The position numbers and the translations under genes were made by a program. From contig JAQTNZ010000207.1 in NCBI GenBank assembly GCA_028713595.1, positions 1 through 5,567 on the forward strand: a stretch of DNA of 5,567 bases, written 5' to 3'. Numbering within the stretch: position 1 is the stretch's first letter; each line of letters opens with the position of its first letter. The notes under the pieces were generated by a model that did not search any database, had not been told where the DNA came from, and saw only the letters and a program-made list of their open reading frames with translations. The DNA is from Methylovulum sp. Its GTDB lineage: Bacteria; Pseudomonadota; Gammaproteobacteria; Methylococcales; Methylomonadaceae. Of the stretch, positions 1 to 5,529 are shown piece after piece.

Positions 1-527
1 CTGTTATCACTCGCCCAAAGGCCACTGATATTAACGGAATTTAAATCAAACCCCGTTAAGGTAAACGAAGTCCGAAATGTAAAGTAACTGCCGACAGTAT
101 CGCCCCCCGTGGTATTTGTCGAAATCCAAGTGGAACTATTGGCGACAGTACCCGCAGACGTAACCGTTGCACCTGTTCCAGAAGAAACGGCACTATTCAC
201 GCTAGTGTTATAACCTACCCAACCAGGTGTTTGAGCAACGTTAGTCCCGCCCACATTAGCAGAGGTAACCGAATAGCTAGGGCTTGAATAACTGCCAATA
301 GCCGCATAAGCCGCCGCCGCATTAGCTCCTGTAGTTACTGCATAGGAATAATGACTATCAGCGTTATCATCCGTCAGCATATTACCACTACCATCAACCC
401 CCGTACTATACAAGCCACCCGATGTATTTAAAAAATTGATGCTGGTCGCTTGCGCGCTACCCGCCCACAGCGTCATAGCGGCAACCGCTAACGCCGAACA
501 GTTAAAAATTTTATTTAGTTTTTTCAT
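1..527 (-). CDS. Exported Ser/Thr/Gly-rich protein, PEP-CTERM-like, N-terminal part
   Basis: This is a 175-codon open frame that starts at an ATG (525-527 on the plus strand) and leaves the window at position 1, so the C-terminus is not seen. An AGGAA ribosome binding site lies 8 nt upstream of the start. The first 27 residues form a clear Sec signal peptide: MKKLNKIF, a hydrophobic stretch ALAVAAMTLWAG, and a SAQA cleavage site. The mature part is rich in Ser, Thr, Gly, Ala and Asn and has no cysteine. Two stretches, GVDGSGNML (residues 43-51) and FRTSFTLTGFDL...GLWASDN (151-175), resemble the beta-rich N-terminal region I know from PEP-CTERM surface proteins of exopolysaccharide-producing Gram-negatives, which are processed by exosortase. 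The diagnostic C-terminal PEP motif, membrane helix and basic tail would lie outside the window, so the family call is an inference. It could instead be another secreted adhesin-like protein. It is divergent from polA and appears functionally unrelated to it. Confidence 0.8.
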   Translation of the reverse strand, partial: MKKLNKIFNCSALAVAAMTLWAGSAQATSINFLNTSGGLYSTGVDGSGNMLTDDNADSHYSYAVTTGANAAAAYAAIGSYSSPSYSVTSANVGGTNVAQTPGWVGYNTSVNSAVSSGTGATVTSAGTVANSSTWISTNTTGGDTVGSYFTFRTSFTLTGFDLNSVNISGLWASDN

Positions 528-550
528 TAGCCGATTTCCTCATAATTTGT

Positions 551-658
551 CAGAAAATTTAAATCCGTTAGTTGCCAAAAAACCTGACAATGACGTTCAT
601 AGCAACAACGATATAAAACCTAGCACATTACATACCAAATAACCAGAAAATCTAATCC
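551..658. repeat. Imperfect direct repeat pair in the leader/promoter region
   Basis: CAGAAAATTTAAATCC (551-566) recurs as CAGAAAATCTAATCC (644-658), with one substitution and one missing base. The two copies flank the predicted start point of the exported-protein gene. They could be paired regulator sites or a small local duplication. The region is AT-rich, which weakens the significance. Confidence 0.3.
622..638 (-). promoter_or_regulatory. Candidate sigma-54 promoter of the exported-protein gene
   Basis: On the minus strand the sequence TTGGTATGTAATGTGCT has the invariant GG (plus-strand 635-636) and GC (623-624) separated by exactly 10 nt, as required at -24/-12 for RpoN. It matches the consensus YTGGCACGRNNNTTGCW at most, but not all, defined positions. 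Transcription would begin near 611, giving a leader of about 84 nt. PEP-CTERM genes are often controlled by RpoN with the PrsK/PrsR two-component system, which makes this reading attractive. The same stretch also allows a mediocre sigma-70 reading, TTGGTA-N17-TATATC (plus-strand 633-638 and 610-615), so the sigma factor is undecided. Confidence 0.4.
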
Positions 659-681
659 TGTTTTTTTTCAAGTGAATAGAG

Positions 682-694
682 GGGTCTGGCAGAC
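682..694. promoter_or_regulatory. 13-bp palindrome GGTCTG-G-CAGACC, possible activator site
   Basis: This is a perfect 6-bp inverted repeat around one central base. It lies about 70-83 bp upstream of the start predicted from the sigma-54-like promoter of the exported-protein gene, a usual place for an enhancer-binding protein. It is about 100 bp upstream of the polA promoter. The sequence CTGGCA also recurs as a direct repeat with a 9-bp period (685-690 and 694-699). The binding protein is unknown, and a PrsR-like regulator is only a guess from context. Confidence 0.3.
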
Positions 695-792
695 CTGGCA
701 TTTTAGTGGTGTAAATTTTTTTGACGCTATACACTGCATGTTAATTACGGTAAAACAATGCTTACTCTCAACAAGATTTACACTTCCTAAAT

Positions 793-820
793 TTGCCATT
801 CCGCATATAGGGATTATAGT
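793..820 (+). promoter_or_regulatory. Sigma-70 promoter of polA
   Basis: TTGCCA (793-798, 5 of 6 to consensus) and TATAGT (815-820, 5 of 6) are separated by 16 bp. Transcription would start near 827, leaving a leader of about 43 nt before the polA ATG. This is the best sigma-70 promoter on the plus strand of the divergent region. The 528-870 interval otherwise holds only the exported-protein control elements and no convincing gene. Confidence 0.6.
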
Positions 821-870
821 GCTATCTTGCGGTTTATTTTATCATTTTTTACAACTTAAAACCTAATCCT

Positions 871-3582
871 ATGCCACTATCCAACCCCAACCTCCTGATC
901 TTGGTTGACGGCTCTTCTTTCCTGTTCCGCGCTTACCATGCCATCCCCCCGTTGACCAGCCCCGCCGGCAAGCCGACCAACGCCATTTACGGGGTCAGCA
1001 ATATGCTGCGCAAACTGATGGGCGACTATGCCAGTGACCACATATCAGTGATTTTTGACGCACCCGGCAAAACCTTCCGCAATGAGTTGTATGACCAATA
1101 CAAAGCCCATCGCCCCCCTATGCCGGACGATTTACGAGTACAAATTGAGCCTTTGCATCAGTTGATCCGGGCGATGGGGCTGCCGTTGCTGATGGAATCG
1201 GGGGTGGAGGCGGACGATGTTTTGGGAACACTGGCGTGCCGTGCGCAAGCAAGGGGCTATCAGGTCATCATAGTCACTGGCGATAAGGATATGGCGCAAT
1301 TGGTCAACGGGGACATTATCCTAGAAAACACCATGTCCAACACCCGTATGGACGTTCAAGGCGTTATCGACAAGTTTGGGGTCAAGCCTGAGCAGGTCAT
1401 TGATTATCTGGCGTTAATGGGTGATACGGTCGACAACATCCCCGGCGTGCCTAAAGTCGGCCCGAAAACGGCAGCCAAATGGTTGGAGCAGTACGGTACA
1501 CTGGAAAACCTGATTGACCATGCCCAAGAGATCAAAGGCAAAATTGGCGAGAACCTGCGCAACGTGCTGCCACAACTGCCGCTGTCCAAACAACTGACGA
1601 CTATCCGCTGTGATTTGGACTTGCCCTTTGGGGTGGATGACTTAAGGCAACAGCCAATGGATAAAACCGCCTTACAAACCCTGCTCACCGAACTGGGTTT
1701 TTTGTCTTGGCTGAAAACCTTGGATAGCATCGTAGTACCCGAACCTACCAATATTGCCGAACCAACAACGGCAGCACCTGTTTATGAAACCATTTTGACT
1801 AAAGCACAGCTTGATGGTTGGCTTAAGCGCTTGGAAGCCGCCGAGCTGTTTGCATTTGACACCGAAACCACCAGCTTGGATTATAGCGTGGCGCAAATTG
1901 TCGGCGTGTCGTTTGCCGTGAACGCAAACCATGCCGCTTATGTGCCGCTGGCACACGCTTATCCGGGTGCACCCAAACAACTTGACCGTAACGAAACGCT
2001 GGCAAAACTCCGCCCGCTGCTGGAAAACCCCACCAAAGCCAAGGTGGGGCAAAACCTTAAATATGATAGCCATGTCTTAGCCAACCACGGCATTGCCCTG
2101 CGTGGCATTGCCCACGACACCATGCTGGCCTCTTATGTTCTTAACAGCACGGCCAGCCGCCATAACATGGATGATCTGGCAAAGCTCTATCTGGGTGTGG
2201 ACACCATCCATTACGAGGATGTGGCCGGCAAAGGCGTGAAGCAAATCGGCTTTCAGGAAGTGGCTATCGAACAGGCAACACCTTATGCCGCCGAAGATGC
2301 CGACATCACCCTACGCTTGTATCAGGTGTTATCCGCAAAACTGCAAGCACAGGCGGGCTTATGGCGTTTGTACACCGAACTGGAAGTGCCGCTCATCAGC
2401 GTGCTGGTGCGGATTGAACGCAATGGCGTGTTAATCGACACCGCCATGCTGGCCCAGCAAAGCTTGGAGTTGTCCAGCCATATCATTACCTTGGAACAGC
2501 ACGCCCATGATCTGGCGGGCCGGGCTTTCAACTTGGGTTCGCCCAAACAAATCCAAGATATTCTTTACGGCCAGCTAAAACTGCCGGTGCTAAAGAAAAC
2601 CCCGAAAGGCCAGCCCTCGACCGATGAGTCGGTGTTACAGGATTTGGCGCTGGAGTACCCGCTACCTAGGTTGATTTTGGAATACCGGAGCCTGAGCAAG
2701 CTGAAATCAACTTACACCGATAAGCTGCCGCAACAGGTGGACGAAAAAAGCGGGCGTATCCATACCTCTTACCATCAGGCGGTGACGGCGACGGGGCGGC
2801 TGTCATCATCCGACCCGAACCTGCAAAACATCCCGATACGCAGTGCTGAAGGCCGCAAAATCCGCCAAGCCTTTATCGCCCCGCCTGGTTATAAAATAGT
2901 CGCCGCCGATTATTCGCAAATTGAGTTGCGCATTATGGCGCATTTGTCGGCGGATGAAGGCCTATTACGGGCGTTTGGTCAAGGCGAGGACATCCACAAA
3001 GCCACCGCCGCCGAAGTGTTTGGGGTCGAACCGGGGCAAGTCACCCAAGAACTTCGCCGCTCCGCCAAGGCCATCAACTTCGGGTTGATTTATGGCATGT
3101 CTTCGTTTGGCTTGGCACAACAATTAGGCTTAGACCGCAAGCAGGCCCAGGCTTATATTGACTTGTATTTTGCCCGTTATCCGGGGGTCAAACGTTACAT
3201 GGATAACATCCGCGAACAGGCGCGTGAACAGGGGTTTGTCGAAACCTTGTTTGGCCGCCGCCTGTATTTGCCGGACATCAAGTCCCGTAACGCCAACATC
3301 CGCCAATACGCCGAGCGCACCGCCATTAACGCGCCTATGCAGGGTACCGCCGCCGATATTATCAAGCGCGCCATGATTGCCACGGACACCTGGTTAACTC
3401 AAGCGCAGCCGGATGTGAAAATGATTATGCAGGTACATGATGAATTGGTGTTTGAAATAGCCGAAACCGAGCTTGAAGCCTGCACGGCAACCATCAAAAA
3501 CCTGATGAATGCCGCCGCCGAACTTAAAGTGCCGTTGGTGGTGGATATAGGTGTCGGGGACAATTGGGATGAGACGCATTAG
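871..3582 (+). CDS. polA: DNA polymerase I
   Basis: This gene encodes a 903-residue PolA, close to the 928 residues of the E. coli enzyme. PolA fills gaps, removes RNA primers from Okazaki fragments and acts in excision repair. The 5'-nuclease domain (about 8-265) shows DGSS (13-16), VEADD (112-116), TGDKDM (136-141) and a helix-hairpin-helix stretch, GDTVDNIPGVPKVGPKT (184-200). The 3'-5' exonuclease domain (about 305-495) keeps its acidic residues: DTETT (D330, E332), NLKYD (D399) and YAAED (D476), so proofreading should be active. The polymerase domain has motif A, ADYSQIELR (D680), the O-helix RRSAKAINFGLIYG (R729, K733, F737, Y741), and motif C, VHDELV (D857, E858). It ends in NWDETH, as expected for the family. 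The ATG at 871 is the only sensible start: it gives the usual PolA N-terminus, and no in-frame start lies just upstream. No good Shine-Dalgarno sequence precedes it, so initiation may be modest. It is probably monocistronic. Confidence 0.98.
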   Translation: MPLSNPNLLILVDGSSFLFRAYHAIPPLTSPAGKPTNAIYGVSNMLRKLMGDYASDHISVIFDAPGKTFRNELYDQYKAHRPPMPDDLRVQIEPLHQLIRAMGLPLLMESGVEADDVLGTLACRAQARGYQVIIVTGDKDMAQLVNGDIILENTMSNTRMDVQGVIDKFGVKPEQVIDYLALMGDTVDNIPGVPKVGPKTAAKWLEQYGTLENLIDHAQEIKGKIGENLRNVLPQLPLSKQLTTIRCDLDLPFGVDDLRQQPMDKTALQTLLTELGFLSWLKTLDSIVVPEPTNIAEPTTAAPVYETILTKAQLDGWLKRLEAAELFAFDTETTSLDYSVAQIVGVSFAVNANHAAYVPLAHAYPGAPKQLDRNETLAKLRPLLENPTKAKVGQNLKYDSHVLANHGIALRGIAHDTMLASYVLNSTASRHNMDDLAKLYLGVDTIHYEDVAGKGVKQIGFQEVAIEQATPYAAEDADITLRLYQVLSAKLQAQAGLWRLYTELEVPLISVLVRIERNGVLIDTAMLAQQSLELSSHIITLEQHAHDLAGRAFNLGSPKQIQDILYGQLKLPVLKKTPKGQPSTDESVLQDLALEYPLPRLILEYRSLSKLKSTYTDKLPQQVDEKSGRIHTSYHQAVTATGRLSSSDPNLQNIPIRSAEGRKIRQAFIAPPGYKIVAADYSQIELRIMAHLSADEGLLRAFGQGEDIHKATAAEVFGVEPGQVTQELRRSAKAINFGLIYGMSSFGLAQQLGLDRKQAQAYIDLYFARYPGVKRYMDNIREQAREQGFVETLFGRRLYLPDIKSRNANIRQYAERTAINAPMQGTAADIIKRAMIATDTWLTQAQPDVKMIMQVHDELVFEIAETELEACTATIKNLMNAAAELKVPLVVDIGVGDNWDETH

Positions 3583-3599
3583 CTGATTTTTTCATGCCG

Positions 3600-3656
3600 A
3601 AAATTTTTACCAAAAAAAGCACTGTGCCGGAACTTTTTTTTTAACGCCGCGTCTTA
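3600..3656 (+). promoter_or_regulatory. Sigma-E (RpoE/AlgU)-type promoter with UP-like AT block
   Basis: GGAACTT at 3629-3635 matches the -35 consensus of envelope-stress sigma factors exactly. It is followed by a T-run, typical of strong sigma-E promoters, and then, after 16 nt, by TCTTA (3652-3656) as -10, against the consensus TCTGA/TCTAA. Start would fall near 3661-3663, at the first base of a hairpin. Upstream, 3600-3618 (AAAATTTTT followed by ACC and seven A) resembles an UP element and lies about 45-60 bp before the start. No credible sigma-70 pair fits this place. The promoter lies 47 bp after the polA stop and would drive the small RNA that follows. Confidence 0.55.
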
Positions 3657-3661
3657 TCTAC

Positions 3662-3766
3662 GTCCGCCTTCCACGGCGGACAGCCAGCTGTATTCCCCCC
3701 TTTGTTAGACGGCTGGCTTCCCCTCAAGCCCCAGTGTTTTTCTCCAGACGCTGGGGCTTTCTTTTT
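3662..3766 (+). ncRNA. Candidate trans-acting small RNA, ErsA/Spot 42-like
   Basis: About 105 nt without an open frame can fold into three consecutive hairpins. Hairpin 1 is GTCCGCC/GGCGGAC (3662-3668 with 3675-3681). Hairpin 2 is a 10-bp stem with one G-U pair (3682-3691 with 3709-3718) and a 17-nt loop holding six C then TTT. Hairpin 3 is the intrinsic terminator (3726-3766), whose U-rich tail would suit Hfq. A C-rich unpaired linker, TCCCCTC (3719-3725), joins hairpins 2 and 3. The place and orientation, downstream of polA and facing engB, are those of Spot 42 (spf) in enterics and, as I recall, of the AlgU-dependent ErsA in Pseudomonas. The Spot 42 terminator stem, as I remember it, also begins GCCCCAGT. 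Such RNAs pair with mRNA ribosome binding sites, which the C-rich patches suit. Homology is inferred from position and architecture, not from alignment. The alternative is a structured 3' untranslated region of polA. Confidence 0.6.
3726..3766 (+). terminator. Strong intrinsic terminator
   Basis: AAGCCCCAG (3726-3734) pairs perfectly with CTGGGGCTT (3751-3759), a 9-bp GC-rich stem with a 16-nt loop. It is followed directly by TCTTTTT (3760-3766). It ends the candidate small RNA and would also stop read-through from polA, for which no better terminator is seen before it. Confidence 0.92.
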
Positions 3767-3925
3767 ATAGGCCCCCTCTGGCTTTTTGACACAAGGGAAG
3801 AACCCCGCCTCTTCACCATTTCGCCTAAAAACAGACGGATAACCTCAAATTAATAGATATAAACAGCGAATAATATCGTTTTGTTACAAACTTAAGTGGC
3901 ATTAAACTGACCCCATGAAAAACCA

Positions 3926-3943
3926 TACCATTTATGGTAGAAT
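3926..3943 (+). promoter_or_regulatory. Extended -10 promoter of the globin gene, overlapped by a palindrome
   Basis: TGGTAGAAT (3935-3943) is an extended -10 element: TGN followed by TAGAAT, 5 of 6 to TATAAT. No convincing -35 lies at the proper distance. Start would be near 3950, about 25 nt before the globin ATG. A perfect 14-bp palindrome, TACCAT-TT-ATGGTA (3926-3939), covers the extended element. A two-base loop makes an RNA hairpin unlikely, so it reads as a DNA operator where a bound protein would block polymerase. A second small palindrome, TTTGT-T-ACAAA (3880-3890), is centred about 65 bp before the start and could be an activator site. The stretch from 3767 to 3879 shows nothing else I can support. 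Confidence 0.45.
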
Positions 3944-3974
3944 AGCCTTCTCTCACTTAAAAGGGGTAAATCCC

Positions 3975-4544
3975 ATGCCACAAAGCTTTGATGAACTGCT
4001 TGACTATGGCAAAAAATTTTCGGGCTTGACACCCGAACTTGAGACTTGCCTAAAAGATATTGCTCCTGTAATCACCCCCCATTTAGAAACAGTGACCCAT
4101 GCCTTTTACGGGCATTTATTGACCATACCCAATACCGCCGACCATTTGGAAGGACGGGTTGAACATCTAAAAGCGGCCCATTTACAGTGGCTCTCCAATT
4201 TGTTTTTACACACCATCGATGCGGAATTCGCCAAAACCATGTACCGGGTCGGTGACATCCATGTCAAAGTCAATCTGCCTATCGAGTTCATGTCAGGCTC
4301 CATGACCCTGATCAACAACCAGCTGGTTTTGCTGGTGTTGGACTTGTTTGCCCTTGATCCGAAAAAATGCGCCCAAGCCTTATGCGCAATCAATGCGGTG
4401 ACGGGGCTGGCCTTAATGATCATGCTGATGGTCATGCAAAAATCCTACAAAGAATCCGCCATTGCCGAAGAGCTGGAAAAGTTCCTGACCATTTCTGGCA
4501 TGAGCAGGTCATTGTTCAGCAACTTGGCAAACGCCTACGAATAG
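3975..4544 (+). CDS. Single-domain protoglobin (heme-binding sensor globin fold)
   Basis: The product has 189 residues and is all-helical. It has the protoglobin / globin-coupled-sensor pattern FYGHLL (44-49), LKAAHLQWLSNLF (65-77) and RVGDIHVKVNLP (91-102). H96 is the expected proximal heme ligand. The whole protein is one globin domain plus a short C-terminal helix, with no GGDEF, kinase or methyl-accepting output domain and no membrane segment apart from a hydrophobic globin helix (LALMIMLMVM, 145-154). A cytoplasmic role in binding O2, NO or CO is likely, either as carrier/detoxifier or signalling through a partner. The start at 3975 is preferred over an in-frame ATG at 3915. An AAAGGGG ribosome binding site lies 8 nt before 3975, the family N-terminus fits, and the predicted transcript begins near 3950. 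It lies between polA and engB, where no globin is expected, and has its own promoter. There is no sign of a frameshifted output domain after the stop. Confidence 0.85.
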   Translation: MPQSFDELLDYGKKFSGLTPELETCLKDIAPVITPHLETVTHAFYGHLLTIPNTADHLEGRVEHLKAAHLQWLSNLFLHTIDAEFAKTMYRVGDIHVKVNLPIEFMSGSMTLINNQLVLLVLDLFALDPKKCAQALCAINAVTGLALMIMLMVMQKSYKESAIAEELEKFLTISGMSRSLFSNLANAYE

Positions 4545-4574
4545 CCAGGCAACATCCTCCACAGCGGATTTTTC

Positions 4575-4628
4575 ATAAAGGCATGGGAGCGACCTAAGCG
4601 TCACCGTGCCTTTATCGGCAAATTTGCC
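4575..4628. other. Hairpin plus palindrome between convergent genes
   Basis: ATAAAGGCATGG (4575-4586) pairs with CCGTGCCTTTAT (4604-4615) through 12 bp with one G-T, around a 17-nt loop. Directly next to it, GGCAAATTTGCC (4617-4628) is a perfect 12-bp palindrome that ends 4 bp before the engB stop. Neither is followed by a T-run on either strand, so they are not textbook intrinsic terminators. They probably act as 3' end-stabilising structures, or assist termination of the converging globin and engB transcripts. Confidence 0.45.
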
Positions 4629-4632
4629 AGCC

Positions 4633-5274
4633 CTATTCCGCCACCACCTCCACCACGCCGTCAGCCGCTAAGGGCCCGGCCAAGGCAAATAAACCGTCCA
4701 AAGCCTGATGCACTTCATCCACACCGATTTTCTTTAACGCGGAAAACAATTGGATGGTCAAGGGCACGGTCAGCTCTTTTAGCTCCCGCTGCACCTGCAA
4801 CAGGGTGTTTTTGCCCGCACCGTAAGTCAGTTTATCGGCTTTGGTCAACAGGATATGCAACGGCAACTCGCTATGCTGGCACCATTCCACCATTTGCCAA
4901 TCAAATTCGGTCAGCGGATGGCGGATATCCATGACCAAAATAATCGCGCACAAGGATTTGCGGTGGGTCAAATAAGTTTCCATCAGTTTATGCCACTCCT
5001 GTTTGACCTCAAAAGGCACTTTGGCATAGCCATAACCAGGCAGGTCAACAAAGCGTAATTGCCCGTTAATTTCAAAGAAATTAAGCATTTGTGTCCGCCC
5101 TGGCGTTTTGCTGATCCGCGCCAAGGCGTTTTGTCGGGTCAGGGTGTTGATTGCGCTGGATTTTCCGGCATTGGAACGGCCTGCAAAGGCAATTTCCAAG
5201 CCCTCATCAACCGGCGTGTCCTTAAGATGCGGGGAACTGTTTATAAATTTTGCTTGGTGGTAAATTGGATTCAT
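4633..5274 (-). CDS. engB: Ribosome biogenesis GTP-binding protein EngB (YihA/YsxC)
   Basis: The product is a 213-residue TRAFAC-class GTPase of normal length for the family. EngB is needed for assembly of the large ribosomal subunit and is essential in many bacteria. It acts in the cytoplasm. The G motifs appear in order: G1 GRSNAGKS (32-39), G2 TPGRT (57-61), G3 DLPG within VDLPGYGYA (76-84), G4 TKAD (144-147) and G5 SALKK (178-182). The C-terminus ends in an acidic, valine-rich tail (VVEVVAE). The start is supported by GAGG, 5 nt before the ATG (plus-strand 5280-5283). That ribosome binding site overlaps a perfect 10-bp palindrome, CGCTTAAGCG (5283-5292). The gene converges on the globin gene, and together with polA preserves the gammaproteobacterial polA-engB neighbourhood. 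No missing or altered key residue is seen. Confidence 0.97.
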   Translation of the reverse strand: MNPIYHQAKFINSSPHLKDTPVDEGLEIAFAGRSNAGKSSAINTLTRQNALARISKTPGRTQMLNFFEINGQLRFVDLPGYGYAKVPFEVKQEWHKLMETYLTHRKSLCAIILVMDIRHPLTEFDWQMVEWCQHSELPLHILLTKADKLTYGAGKNTLLQVQRELKELTVPLTIQLFSALKKIGVDEVHQALDGLFALAGPLAADGVVEVVAE

Positions 5275-5347
5275 CGTCGCCTCGCTTAAGCGTAGTAATT
5301 AGGGTAGAATTTGATAGATAACACAGCCTGAGTCATCAATGAAGGCT

Positions 5348-5374
5348 ATTATAACGAACTGGTGCCGCCAGCAA
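5348..5374 (-). promoter_or_regulatory. Promoter of engB
   Basis: On the minus strand a perfect TATAAT lies at plus-strand 5348-5353. The best -35 candidate is TTGCTG (5369-5374) with a short 15-bp spacer, so the -10 dominates. Start would be near 5341, giving a leader of about 67 nt before the engB ATG at 5274. Confidence 0.5.
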
Positions 5375-5421
5375 GCACAAAGCCTCTCCCCCTCTTGTAA
5401 AAGGCGGGCTGTTTTTGCTGG
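5368..5421. repeat. Inverted repeat CCAGCAA / TTGCTGG
   Basis: CCAGCAA (5368-5374) is repeated inverted as TTGCTGG (5415-5421), with one further G-C pair outside. The left arm is the -35 region of engB, and the right arm lies in the control region of the possible rightward gene. It may be a shared operator pair or a weak hairpin. The evidence is structural only. Confidence 0.25.
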
Positions 5422-5430
5422 CCGCCATCA

Positions 5431-5459
5431 GTGACCAACTATTTTATTCCGGCTATCCT
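5431..5459 (+). promoter_or_regulatory. Weak sigma-70 promoter candidate for the right-edge gene
   Basis: GTGACC (5431-5436) and TATCCT (5454-5459), each 4 of 6 to consensus, are separated by 17 bp. Start would fall near 5466, about 26 nt before the ATG at 5492. It is divergent from the engB promoter. Confidence 0.3.
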
Positions 5460-5471
5460 TTAATACGCGAC

Positions 5472-5529
5472 AACGCAAGGGGCCGTCCGTGATGGACTTG
5501 TCTAAGCACGAGCGGTTGACCCTTGCGTT
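5472..5529 (+). repeat. 10-bp inverted repeat that could sequester the start region
   Basis: AACGCAAGGG (5472-5481) is perfectly complementary to CCCTTGCGTT (5520-5529) across 38 nt. Inside the loop a smaller hairpin, GTCC-GTGAT-GGAC (5485-5497), holds the ATG at 5492. In RNA the left arm would hide most of the AAGGGG ribosome binding site by pairing it with codons 10-13 of the possible gene. If the gene is not real, this remains an unexplained inverted repeat. Confidence 0.45.

Noticed and set aside
436..642. 68-codon plus-strand frame antisense to the exported-protein start
   Set aside because: It is antisense to the signal peptide coding region of a well-supported gene and has no recognisable features or ribosome binding site.
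672..866. 64-codon plus-strand frame starting GTG just before polA
   Set aside because: No ribosome binding site, and it overlaps the polA promoter and leader. The hydrophobic C-terminal stretch is explained by T-rich DNA.
1404..3579. Several minus-strand frames and one plus-strand frame within polA
   Set aside because: They are shadows of the polA reading frame: no ribosome binding sites and no family resemblance.
3612..3642. A7 / T-run stretch after polA as an intrinsic terminator
   Set aside because: The stem would be almost purely A-T with a long loop. The same bases are better explained as a UP-like element and the T-run after a sigma-E -35.
3915..3974. In-frame ATG giving a 20-residue longer globin
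   Set aside because: It has no ribosome binding site, lies upstream of the predicted transcription start, and the extra residues do not belong to the globin fold.
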